NCBI GenBank assembly: GCA_013426785.1
Contig: JACDZI010000006.1
Location: 1-64,000 of the forward strand
DNA from: Rhodocyclaceae bacterium
GTDB taxonomy: Bacteria; Pseudomonadota; Gammaproteobacteria; Burkholderiales; Rhodocyclaceae
Reading direction: 5' to 3'
DNA: 64,000 bases
A model generated the notes under the pieces. The model was not told the DNA's origin. It saw nothing but the letters and a program-made list of their open reading frames with translations, and did no database searches. Positions 17,398 to 24,649 of the stretch are shown piece by piece. Position 1 is the stretch's first letter; each line of letters starts with the position of its first letter. A program made the translations under genes and the position numbers.

Positions 17398-18732
17398 ATG
17401 ATCAAGAATGTCCGGAAACTTGCTATCGCTGCATCAGTGGCCGCCGCCTGCCTGGGCGCCGTTCTTCCTTCCGCCTATGCGGCGGAAGAACAGTTCTTCA
17501 TGCTGCCGTCCTACCGGGTCGGCCCTTACGGCGCCAACGGCAACGCCTTCTACGGCGGTTTCGTCGATTACCTCAACTACGTGAACATGAAGGGTGGCAT
17601 CGACGGCGTCCAGGCGACCTGGGAAGAATGCGAAACCGAGTACAACAATGCCAAGGGCGTTGAGTGCTACGAGCGCCTCAAGGCGAAGGCTGCCAAGGCG
17701 CCGGGCCCGATCCACACCATGTCGACCGGAATTTCCTACGCACTTGTGGACAAGACTGCCGCCGACAAGCTGCCGCTGGCCATGATGGGCTACGGCCTGA
17801 CCAGCGCGGTGGATGGCTCGGTCTTCCCCTGGGCCTTCCCGCTGGTGACCACCTACCAAATGCAGGCCTCGGCCATCGTCAAGTTCCTCAAGGACAAGGA
17901 AGGTGGCAGCCTGGCTGGCAAGAAGATCGTTTTCCTCTACCACGACTCTGCCTATGGCAAGGAGCCGATCTTGGCGCTGGAAGCCGAATCGCGCCTGAAC
18001 AAGTACGATCTGGTGCAGATTCCCGTCGCCCACCCGGGCAACGAGCAGGGCGCCCAGTGGCAGCGTATCCGCCAGGAGAAGCCGGACTACGTGATCATGT
18101 GGGGCTGGGGCGTGATGAACATGACCGCCCTCAAGACGGCACAGAAAATGGGCTTCCCGCGCGAGAAGATGATCGGCTCCTGGTGGGCCGGTTCCGAGGA
18201 GGATGTCGTGCCGGCCGGCGATGCCGCCAAGGGTTACATGTCCGCCACCTGGAACGTCGCCGGCAAGGCCGTCCCGGTGATCGCCGACATCGAGAAGAGC
18301 GTCTATGGCGCCGGCAAGGGCAACCTGTCCGACAAGGCCAAGCTCGGCACCATCCTGTACAACCGGGGCGTATCTGCCGCCGTGCTGTCGGTGGAAGCCA
18401 TTCGTACCGCCCAGGCCAAGTATGGCAAGGGCAAGGCGATGGGCGCCGAGCAGGTGCGCTGGGGCCTTGAGAACCTCAACATCACCGACGCCCGCCTGAA
18501 GGATCTCGGCGCCACGGGTCTGTTGCCGGCGGTCAAGACCGCCTGCGACAACCATGAGGGTTCCGGCAAGGTGAAGATGCAGCAGTGGGATGGCAGCAAG
18601 TGGGTGGTCATGACCGACTGGATCGAAGGCAACAAGGCGCTGATCCACCCGCTGTTCCAGGCGGATGCCGCCAAGTACGCCAAGGAAAAGGGCATCACCC
18701 CGCGTAACTGCGCGGCCGAAGCCAAGAAGTAA
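17398..18732 (+). CDS. periplasmic substrate-binding protein (Peripla_BP_6)
   Basis: A 444-residue type I periplasmic binding protein of the LivK/Peripla_BP_6 family. A signal peptide with a basic start (MIKNVRK), hydrophobic core and an AYA cleavage site ending near residue 24 is clear. The mature part has the two-lobed fold (SYRVGPYGANG; VFLYHDSAYGKEPI; SATWNVAG). It is longer than LivJ/LivK (about 345) and belongs with proteins linked to aromatic or fatty acid uptake. An AGAGGAG ribosome site supports this start rather than one within livM. The perfect hairpin after the stop should make this the most abundant product of the operon by limiting read-through. Confidence 0.92.
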   Translation: MIKNVRKLAIAASVAAACLGAVLPSAYAAEEQFFMLPSYRVGPYGANGNAFYGGFVDYLNYVNMKGGIDGVQATWEECETEYNNAKGVECYERLKAKAAKAPGPIHTMSTGISYALVDKTAADKLPLAMMGYGLTSAVDGSVFPWAFPLVTTYQMQASAIVKFLKDKEGGSLAGKKIVFLYHDSAYGKEPILALEAESRLNKYDLVQIPVAHPGNEQGAQWQRIRQEKPDYVIMWGWGVMNMTALKTAQKMGFPREKMIGSWWAGSEEDVVPAGDAAKGYMSATWNVAGKAVPVIADIEKSVYGAGKGNLSDKAKLGTILYNRGVSAAVLSVEAIRTAQAKYGKGKAMGAEQVRWGLENLNITDARLKDLGATGLLPAVKTACDNHEGSGKVKMQQWDGSKWVVMTDWIEGNKALIHPLFQADAAKYAKEKGITPRNCAAEAKK

Positions 18733-18741
18733 GTCGTATCC

Positions 18742-18782
18742 GTCGGTGCTGGCAGGCTGCCGTCCTGCCAGCACCGACTTTT
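18742..18782 (+). terminator. hairpin terminator/attenuator made of two inverted repeat copies
   Basis: A perfect 15-bp stem (GTCGGTGCTGGCAGG pairing with its complement) around a 7-nt loop is followed by four Ts. It lies 9 nt after the binding-protein stop and 14 nt before the livF start, inside the operon. It probably ends part of the transcripts, lowering expression of livF and the PaaK-like gene relative to the binding protein. Confidence 0.75.
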
Positions 18783-18784
18783 CA
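18742..18784. repeat. dispersed 25-nt repeat, inverted pair (copies D1 and D2)
   Basis: D1 (18742-18761, plus) and D2 (18759-18784, minus) are head-to-head copies of the family, sharing a G-to-A/T variation (GTCGGTGCTGGC) that keeps the stem perfect. Both arms carry the same change, so they have been kept complementary. This is the only doublet in the window. Confidence 0.85.
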
Positions 18785-18796
18785 TGGAATGCCCAG

Positions 18797-19600
18797 ATGA
18801 GCGCCTATCTTTCCATCAACAACATCGAGGTCATCTACGACCACGTCATCCTTGTGCTGAAGGGGGTTTCCCTTCAGGTACCGCAGGGCAAGATCGTGGC
18901 CCTGCTCGGCGCCAACGGCGCAGGCAAGTCGACGACCCTGAAAGCCATTTCGAACCTGTTGCGCGCCGAGCGCGGCGATGTCACCAAGGGCGACATCCAG
19001 TTCAAGGGCGAGCGTATCGACCAGCGCACCCCCAACGATCTGGTCAAGGGCGGCGTCATCCAGGTCATGGAAGGCCGGCATTGCTTCGCCCACCTGACCA
19101 TCGAGGAAAATCTGCTCACCGGTGCCTACACCCGCCCTATCTCGCGCGGCGAACTGAAGGCCAGCCTCGACAAGGTCTATGAATTCTTCCCGCGTCTCAA
19201 ACAGCGGCGCAGTTCGCAGGCCGGTTACACATCCGGCGGCGAGCAGCAGATGTGCGCCATCGGCCGGGCGCTGATGGCCAATCCCGAGATGATCCTGCTC
19301 GACGAACCGTCGATGGGCCTTGCGCCGCAGATCGTCGAGGAAATCTTCGAGATCGTGAAGGATCTCAACCAGCGCGAAAAAGTGAGTTTCCTGCTCGCCG
19401 AGCAGAACACCATGGTGGCGCTGCGCTATGCCGATTTCGGCTACATCCTCGAGAACGGCCGCGTCGTCATGGAAGGCCAAGCCGCAGACCTGCGCAGCAA
19501 CGAGGACGTCAAGGAGTTCTACCTCGGCCTTTCCAGTGGCGAGCGAAAAAGTTTCCGGGAGGTCAAGCATTACCGCCGAAGAAAGCGCTGGTTGGCCTGA
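18797..19600 (+). CDS. livF: branched-chain-type ABC transporter ATPase (LivF-like)
   Basis: A 267-residue ATPase of the LivF class: Walker A GANGAGKST, signature TSGGEQQM, Walker B MILLDEPSMGLAP, switch LLAEQN. It has a basic C-terminal tail of about 20 residues (ERKSFREVKHYRRRKRW) beyond the LivF core, a feature I associate with LivF proteins in ligase-linked clusters. The start at 18797 is the first Met that gives the normal N-terminus. It is separated from the binding-protein gene by the hairpin, and its TGA shares a base with the start of the ligase that follows. Confidence 0.93.
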   Translation: MSAYLSINNIEVIYDHVILVLKGVSLQVPQGKIVALLGANGAGKSTTLKAISNLLRAERGDVTKGDIQFKGERIDQRTPNDLVKGGVIQVMEGRHCFAHLTIEENLLTGAYTRPISRGELKASLDKVYEFFPRLKQRRSSQAGYTSGGEQQMCAIGRALMANPEMILLDEPSMGLAPQIVEEIFEIVKDLNQREKVSFLLAEQNTMVALRYADFGYILENGRVVMEGQAADLRSNEDVKEFYLGLSSGERKSFREVKHYRRRKRWLA

Positions 19601-20817
19601 TGGAACATTTCGATGCACTGGAAACACGCGACCCGCTGCAGCGCGAAGCCGACCTCATGGCCCGCCTGCCGGGACAAATTGCCCACGCCAAGGCGAACGC
19701 GCCGTGGTTTGCTGAATCCCTGGCCGGCATCGATGCCGCCGCAGTCACATCGCGCGAGGCGCTTGCCCGCCTGCCGGTGGTGCGCAAGCACGAACTGATC
19801 GAACTACAGAAGAAGCATCCTCCCTTCGGCGGCTTGGTGGCTTCGCGCTGGGGCCAGATGGGGCGGGTGTTCTCCTCGCCTGGCCCGATTTACGAACCCG
19901 AAGGCCGCTCGGCCGATTACTGGCGCACCGCGCGCGCCCTGTTCGCTGCCGGCATCCGCGCCGGTGACTTGGTGCACAACGGCTTTTCCTATCACATGAC
20001 ACCGGGCGGCTGGATCATGGAAGGTGGCGCTTTGGCGCTCGGCTGTACGGTGTTTCCCGCCGGCGTGGGACAGACCGAGCTGCAGGTGCAGGCCATGGCC
20101 GACCTGCAACCGCATGCCTATGTTGGCACGCCCTCATTCTTGCGCATCCTGCTGGACAAGGCCGACGAACTGGGCGTGAAGCTTCCGTCGCTGACCAAGG
20201 CGCTGGTCTCTGGCGAGGCCTTCCTGCCACCGGTGCGCGAAGCGCTCGCCGCTCGCGGCGTGATCGGTCATCAGGCCTATGCGACGGCGGACCTCGGCGT
20301 GATCGCCTACGAGACCCCTGCCCGTGAGGGATTGGTTGTCGATGAGGAGGTCATCCTCGAAATCGTCCGCCCCGGCACCGGCGATCCCGTGCCGGCCGGC
20401 GAAGTCGGCGAAGTCGTCGTGACCACCCTCCTCAACCAGACCTATCCGCTGATCCGCTTCGGCACTGGCGACCTGTCGGCCCTCCTGCCGGGCGTTTCGC
20501 CCTGTGGCCGCACCAACCTGCGCATCAAAGGCTGGATGGGCCGTGCCGATCAGACCACCAAAATCAAGGGCATGTTCGTCCATCCCGAACAGATTGCCGC
20601 CGTGGTCAAGCGCCACCCGGAAATCACCAAGGCGCGGCTGGTCGTCACCAATCCCGACAGTGTAGATGCCATGACTTTGCTATGTGAGGGTGCGGGCGAT
20701 ACTGCTGTTATCGCTGATTCCCTGCGCGAGATGACCAAGTTGCGGGGGGAAGTCGTGTTCGTTCCGGCTTTGCCCAATGACGGCAAGGTTATCAGCGACG
20801 AGCGGAAGTACGACTGA
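19600..20817 (+). CDS. PaaK-like phenylacetate-CoA ligase family protein
   Basis: A 405-residue ANL ligase of the PaaK type. Seen in order: an N-terminal helical region, SSPGPIYEP as the nucleotide-binding loop, AYATADLGVIAYE, IRFGTGDLSAL and RIKGWMGRADQTTKIKGMFV, after which the short C-terminal domain follows. True PaaK enzymes have about 435 residues and convert phenylacetate to phenylacetyl-CoA; this one is shorter and its substrate is not certain. It is translationally coupled to livF and is the last gene of the operon. Two different ligases in one import operon suggests either two substrates or two steps. Confidence 0.88.
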   Translation: MEHFDALETRDPLQREADLMARLPGQIAHAKANAPWFAESLAGIDAAAVTSREALARLPVVRKHELIELQKKHPPFGGLVASRWGQMGRVFSSPGPIYEPEGRSADYWRTARALFAAGIRAGDLVHNGFSYHMTPGGWIMEGGALALGCTVFPAGVGQTELQVQAMADLQPHAYVGTPSFLRILLDKADELGVKLPSLTKALVSGEAFLPPVREALAARGVIGHQAYATADLGVIAYETPAREGLVVDEEVILEIVRPGTGDPVPAGEVGEVVVTTLLNQTYPLIRFGTGDLSALLPGVSPCGRTNLRIKGWMGRADQTTKIKGMFVHPEQIAAVVKRHPEITKARLVVTNPDSVDAMTLLCEGAGDTAVIADSLREMTKLRGEVVFVPALPNDGKVISDERKYD

Positions 20818-20827
20818 CCGGAGTTCT

Positions 20828-20853
20828 GCCGTCACGCCAGCGCCGATTGTTTT
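20828..20853 (-). repeat. dispersed 25-nt repeat, copy E
   Basis: A diverged copy on the minus strand (ends CGCCGATTGTTTT on the plus strand), 10 nt behind the PaaK-like gene's stop. Confidence 0.75.
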
Positions 20854-20930
20854 GCTGCAGAGGTGTCTTTTGCGATGCCAAGATGACCACAGCCTTGCTC
20901 GACCGGCTGACGCCACTGTCAAGCGTCAAC

Positions 20931-20996
20931 GCTTGCCAGTGATGACTTCCTGCTGCACTAGCAGGTTGCCGAGTCGAATTTTTCCGGTCTTGCCAT
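20931..20996 (-). pseudogene. N-terminal remnant of a GspE/MshE-type secretion ATPase
   Basis: From an ATG at 20996 the sequence reads MARPEK, and after a one-base shift continues RLGNLLVQQEVITGK. This is the conserved N-terminus of MshE/GspE-type traffic ATPases. The shift is at a five-A run (minus strand); six As would keep the frame. It then meets TGA and nothing recognisable follows; full proteins have about 570 residues. It is a stub left by a deletion or rearrangement. The rest of the 232-base gap between the PaaK-like gene and trmL holds only a repeat copy. Confidence 0.7.
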
Positions 20997-21049
20997 GAGG
21001 TTTGGCGCGGTTGGTTAAACTGCGGGAAGCTTACATTGTCACTACCCGC

Positions 21050-21514
21050 ATGTATCAGATCGTCCTATATCAGCCGGAAATCCCACCCAATACCGGCAAT
21101 GTGATCCGGCTGGCGGCCAATTCAGGTTGTCAGCTCCATCTGGTCGAACCCCTTGGCTTCGATGTCAGCGAGCGTTCTATGCGCCGGGCCGCGCTGGATT
21201 ATCACGAGTTCGTCCAGATGTGCGTCCATCCGGATTGGCCGGCCTGCCTGGCCGCACTGGGCGAGACGCGCCTGTTCGCCTTCAGCACCAGGGGGACGGT
21301 GCGCTACGACAGGGTGGCTTACCAGCCGGGCGACACTTTTGTCTTTGGGCAGGAAACCGCCGGATTGCCCGCCGACCTGCTGGCCGCATTCCCGCCCGAA
21401 CGGCGGCTGCGACTGCCCATGATGCCCGCCAACCGCAGCCTGAATCTATCTAATACTGTTGCCGTGGCGGTCTTCGAGGCGTGGCGTCAGCAAGGGTTCG
21501 CAGGAAGCGCCTGA
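21050..21514 (+). CDS. trmL: tRNA (cytidine/uridine-2'-O-)-methyltransferase
   Basis: A 154-residue SPOUT-fold enzyme that methylates the ribose of wobble nucleotide 34 in certain leucine tRNAs. Motifs: QPEIPPNTGNVIRLAANSG at the N-terminus, LVEPLGFDVSERSMRRA, then FVFGQETAGLP and NRSLNLSNTVAVAVFEA of the trefoil knot that binds SAM. The length equals that of E. coli TrmL. The start at 21050 follows from the family's N-terminus. Its TGA is the first three bases of repeat copy F, beyond which lies convergent gpsA. Confidence 0.95.
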   Translation: MYQIVLYQPEIPPNTGNVIRLAANSGCQLHLVEPLGFDVSERSMRRAALDYHEFVQMCVHPDWPACLAALGETRLFAFSTRGTVRYDRVAYQPGDTFVFGQETAGLPADLLAAFPPERRLRLPMMPANRSLNLSNTVAVAVFEAWRQQGFAGSA

Positions 21515-21537
21515 AAAGTCGGCGCTGGCAGGACGGC
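21512..21537 (+). repeat. dispersed 25-nt repeat, copy F
   Basis: An exact copy beginning TGAAAAGTCGG. It starts with the trmL stop codon and its last base is part of the gpsA stop codon, so the whole gap between the two convergent genes is repeat. Confidence 0.9.
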
Positions 21538-22517
21538 TATTCGTGCTTTGGATCGCGCTTCATCAGCCGTTCGACGGCGGCACGCACGGGCAGATTGTTG
21601 TCCAGCACATCGCGAACCGTGGCGGTAATGGGCATCTCAATGCCGAGTGCGTCTGACCGCCGGGCGACTTCGCGGGCGGTCATCACGCCTTCGGCGACAT
21701 GGCCGAGTTCGCGCTGGATGTCATCGGGCGACTTCCCGGCCGCGAGTGCCAGGCCGACGCGGCGGTTGCGCGACAGGTCCCCGGTGCAGGTGAGGATCAG
21801 GTCGCCCATCCCGGCCAGCCCCATGAAGGTTTCCGGCCGGGCGCCAAGCGAGGCGCCGAAGCGGCAAATCTCGGCTAGGCCGCGCGTCATCAGTGCAGCG
21901 CGGGCATTGAATCCGAGCCCGAGCCCGTCGCAGATGCCCGTGGCGATGGCCATGACGTTCTTGACCGCCCCGCCGACTTCCACGCCGGCAATATCGTCGT
22001 TGGCATAGAGGCGCAGGCGCGGGCCGTGCAATTCATGGGCCATGCGGTCGGCAAAAGCGCCGTCGGCCGAGGCCATCGTGATGGCGGCGGGCAGACCGCG
22101 CGCCACTTCATCGGCGAAACTCGGGCCGCTCAGCGCCCCGCAAGTGGCCGCGGGGTGGACCGTGGCCACCGCCTGATGGGGCAGCAGACCAGTGCCCGCT
22201 TCCAGGCCCTTGCAGACCCAGACGAAGGGCAGTTCGGGGCGGATCGCCGCAAGTTCTGCCACGGTCGTCCGCAGCCCGGCCATCGGCGTCGCCATGATCG
22301 CTAGATCGGCAGCGGCCACTGCGGCGGACAAGTCGCTGGTGATGGCGATGGAATCCGGCAGCGGAAAGCCAGGCAGGAAGTCGGTGTTCTCGCGGCAGGT
22401 CAGCATGGCTTTCGCATGTTCGGCTTGCCAGGTCCATAGCGTGAGCGCATGACGGTCGGCGAAGGACAGGGCCAGTGAAGTGCCCCAAGCGCCGGCGCCG
22501 AGTACGGCAATCCGCAT
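21537..22517 (-). CDS. gpsA: glycerol-3-phosphate dehydrogenase [NAD(P)+]
   Basis: Reduces dihydroxyacetone phosphate to sn-glycerol 3-phosphate for phospholipid synthesis. The 326-residue protein has the N-terminal nucleotide-binding loop VLGAGAWGTSLA, the GPSFADEVARG motif, the substrate-binding Lys in GGAVKNVMAIA, and GLAGMGDLILTCTG with SRNRRVG. The ATG at 22517 shares its A with the TGA of the SH3 gene upstream, so it closes a coupled secB-SH3-gpsA run. In many proteobacteria gpsA lies downstream of secB, as here. Confidence 0.96.
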   Translation of the reverse strand: MRIAVLGAGAWGTSLALSFADRHALTLWTWQAEHAKAMLTCRENTDFLPGFPLPDSIAITSDLSAAVAAADLAIMATPMAGLRTTVAELAAIRPELPFVWVCKGLEAGTGLLPHQAVATVHPAATCGALSGPSFADEVARGLPAAITMASADGAFADRMAHELHGPRLRLYANDDIAGVEVGGAVKNVMAIATGICDGLGLGFNARAALMTRGLAEICRFGASLGARPETFMGLAGMGDLILTCTGDLSRNRRVGLALAAGKSPDDIQRELGHVAEGVMTAREVARRSDALGIEMPITATVRDVLDNNLPVRAAVERLMKRDPKHE

Positions 22518-22951
22518 CACAGCCCCCAGACCTGAGCGGCCTTGACAAAGCCCTGCTGGCCGTCGCGATGGCGCACTTTTACCCAGCCCGGTGCGGCCGG
22601 CTCGACCCATTCAAGCACCACATCCGCTTCGGCCTCGAACACCAGCCGGGCCGACTCCTCGGCCTTGTCACGAATCTGTGCCGATTCCGCCCGCACCTGC
22701 AAGGTGCGTCGCTCGTTGAGGAGGCGGCGTTCGATCCAGGCCAGATCGCCCTTCATGTCACGCACCTTCACCCAGTTGTCGAGCGTAACGATGGCTTCCA
22801 CCGGCGTACCGGCGGCGATGGCGAACAGCGGTTTGGATTTGTGCGAGGGGGCGTCGAACAGGATGGTCGCCTCGCCCACTGAACGGTAGTCGAGTGCGGC
22901 GACCGTGCCCGACAGCAGAGCGGCGAACAGGAAAACGGCGCAGCGCAGCAT
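22517..22951 (-). CDS. SH3-domain periplasmic protein
   Basis: A 144-residue protein with a signal peptide (MLRCAVFLFAALLSGTVAAL, cleavage near residue 19) and two bacterial SH3-like segments: about 20-75 (YRSVGEATILFDAPSHKSKP, VRDMKGDLAWIERR) and about 85-144 (VVLEWVEPAAPGWVKVRH). SH3 domains of this sort bind peptidoglycan or peptide stems in the periplasm. No catalytic domain is attached. It sits between secB and gpsA with one-base overlaps on both sides. Confidence 0.85.
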   Translation of the reverse strand: MLRCAVFLFAALLSGTVAALDYRSVGEATILFDAPSHKSKPLFAIAAGTPVEAIVTLDNWVKVRDMKGDLAWIERRLLNERRTLQVRAESAQIRDKAEESARLVFEAEADVVLEWVEPAAPGWVKVRHRDGQQGFVKAAQVWGL

Positions 22952-23424
22952 TACTGGAGCGGTACCTCGTGCGATCCGGCGGCGGCCTGCTGCTGTATCA
23001 GGCGGTCGCGGTAGATCGCTTCGAAGTTCATCGGGGCGAGCAGCACCGGTGGGAAGCCGGCTCGTGTGACTGCATCCGAAATCGTCTCGCGGGCGTAAGG
23101 AAACAGGATGTTGGGGCAGGCAACGGCGACGATCGGCTCAAGCTCTTCCACGGGCACATTGCGAATCGTGAAGATGCCGGCTTGCGCCGCCTCGACCAGG
23201 AAATGCGTCTTGTCGCCGATCTTGGCGGTGACGGTCAGGGTCAGTAAGACGTTGAATACGCCTTCGCCCACGGCTTCGCCGCCGGTCTGCATCTGCAGGT
23301 TGATTTCCGCCGACTCGCGTTCGAGGAAGCACTGCGGGGCGTTGGGGACTTCCAGCGAAAGGTCTTTGACATAGATCTTTTCGATGCTGAAAACGGGCTT
23401 GCTGTCCTGGGCTTGGTCGCTCAT
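22951..23424 (-). CDS. secB: protein-export chaperone SecB
   Basis: A tetrameric cytosolic chaperone that holds precursors unfolded and hands them to SecA. The 157-residue length is standard. Family landmarks are FSIEKIYVKDLSLE, NVLLTLTVTAK, CPNILFPYARETISDAVTRAGFPPVLLAP, and a short acidic/polar tail. It is preceded by grxC and a rhodanese gene on the same strand, a common betaproteobacterial order, and followed with a one-base overlap by the SH3 gene. Confidence 0.97.
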   Translation of the reverse strand: MSDQAQDSKPVFSIEKIYVKDLSLEVPNAPQCFLERESAEINLQMQTGGEAVGEGVFNVLLTLTVTAKIGDKTHFLVEAAQAGIFTIRNVPVEELEPIVAVACPNILFPYARETISDAVTRAGFPPVLLAPMNFEAIYRDRLIQQQAAAGSHEVPLQ

Positions 23425-23492
23425 GATGGTCGTCCTGATGGGATGGGAGTGAATGGGAAAAAAACAAGCGGCATTCTAATGCCGCCTTGGGG

Positions 23493-23753
23493 TCAGGCTT
23501 GCAACAGTGGATCAAGCTTGCCCTGGCGATCGAGCTCGTGCAGGTCATCGCAACCGCCGACATGGACGGCGCCGATAAAGATCTGCGGTACGGTGCGGGC
23601 ACCCGGCACTTTCGCTTCCATTTCCTCACGACGTGCCGGCTCGCGATCGACGTAGATCTTTTCGATATCGCTGACCCCCTTGCGCTTGAGCAGTTGTTCG
23701 GCGCGGATGCAATAGGGACACACGGCGGTGGCGTACATCGTGATCTTGGCCAT
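23493..23753 (-). CDS. grxC: glutaredoxin 3
   Basis: An 86-residue glutaredoxin with the dithiol active site CPYC (residues 12-15) and the glutathione-binding elements TVPQIFIG and GGCDDL. It reduces disulfides and mixed disulfides with glutathione. It lies 13 nt behind the rhodanese gene and 68 nt before secB, in the same direction; the ArsR-rhodanese-Grx set points to thiol/persulfide handling. Confidence 0.95.
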   Translation of the reverse strand: MAKITMYATAVCPYCIRAEQLLKRKGVSDIEKIYVDREPARREEMEAKVPGARTVPQIFIGAVHVGGCDDLHELDRQGKLDPLLQA

Positions 23754-23766
23754 GCGGATTCCTTGT

Positions 23767-24174
23767 TTACTTTTTGGTCATGGGCAGGCTGGCATCACTC
23801 CAGGCATGGATGCCGCCGTTCAGGTTGAAAACCTGCTGAAAACCCGCTTTCTTCAATATGCCGCAGCCGGAACGCGAGCGGTTGCCACTGGCACAGACGA
23901 CGATCACCGGTTTTTCCTTGAACTTCTCGATTTCCGACAAGTGCTTGGCGAGGTTGCCGAGCGCAATATGGCGCGCGTTCGGGATGTGTCCGCCCGACCA
24001 TTCTGCTGTTTCGCGCACGTCGATGACCAGCGCATCCTGACGGTTGATCATTAAAGTGGCTTCGTTCGCGGAGATGCCGTTGCCGGCGCTGCCCATGAAG
24101 GTCTGCCAGAGCAGCATGCCGCCACTCAAGGCGGACAGGCCGATCCACATGAAGTTCTGTTGGATGAAGTCCAT
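23767..24174 (-). CDS. membrane-anchored rhodanese-like sulfurtransferase
   Basis: A 135-residue protein with an N-terminal hydrophobic segment (about 9-30) that should anchor it in the inner membrane, followed by one rhodanese domain. The active-site loop CASGNRSRSG has the catalytic Cys near residue 95, which would carry a persulfide. The family moves sulfane sulfur to thiols or cyanide. It lies between an ArsR-type regulator with conserved cysteines and grxC, so it is likely controlled by that regulator. Confidence 0.9.
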   Translation of the reverse strand: MDFIQQNFMWIGLSALSGGMLLWQTFMGSAGNGISANEATLMINRQDALVIDVRETAEWSGGHIPNARHIALGNLAKHLSEIEKFKEKPVIVVCASGNRSRSGCGILKKAGFQQVFNLNGGIHAWSDASLPMTKK

Positions 24175-24193
24175 CGGTTTTCCTGTATCGGTA

Positions 24194-24520
24194 CTAGTGT
24201 TTGGGGGCGGGGATGCCGCAGAAGACTTCGCGCATCATGACGATCAGTTGCAGGGTGCGCTTGTCGGCGACGCGGTAGAAAACGCGGTTTGCGTCCTTGC
24301 GCGTCGTCAGCACGCTCTTGTCGCGCAGGATCGCCAGGTGCTGGGAAATATTGCTTTGCGAGGTGCCTACCGCTTCGACGATGTCCTGCACGCAGACTTC
24401 CGCATCGCCGACCACGCAGAGAATCTTCAGCCGCAACGGGTGGGAAATGGCCTTGAGGGCGCGGGCGGCGATTTCCACCTGCTCGGCGTGTTCCATCATG
24501 TCACTGATCGGGGTCGTCAT
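24194..24520 (-). CDS. ArsR-family regulator, probable BigR/SqrR-like thiol sensor
   Basis: A 108-residue winged-helix repressor: helix-turn-helix TSQSNISQHLAILRDKSVL, beta wing RKDANRVFYRVAD. It lacks the metal-binding ELCVCDL motif of arsenic or cadmium sensors. Cys35 (in KILC) and Cys101 (in EVFCG) take the places of the redox cysteine pair that forms a tetrasulfide bridge in BigR and SqrR; Cys43 is extra. It heads a run with a membrane rhodanese and a glutaredoxin. That makes persulfide or thiol stress the likely signal; this is an inference from cysteine placement and neighbours. The gap of 129 bases to divergent gpmA has an AT-rich stretch (near 24560-24585) suitable for an operator. 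Confidence 0.82.
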   Translation of the reverse strand: MTTPISDMMEHAEQVEIAARALKAISHPLRLKILCVVGDAEVCVQDIVEAVGTSQSNISQHLAILRDKSVLTTRKDANRVFYRVADKRTLQLIVMMREVFCGIPAPKH

Positions 24521-24649
24521 GGCTACAAATTCAGTTGTTCGGGGGTTAGCTGGGCAGACATGTTCGAATATTATAGGTTACTGTTTTGCTGCGCTGGCGG
24601 GTGATTCCCTTTATCATTCAGCCCCCATCTCATTTCTGTGTGTTGAGCC

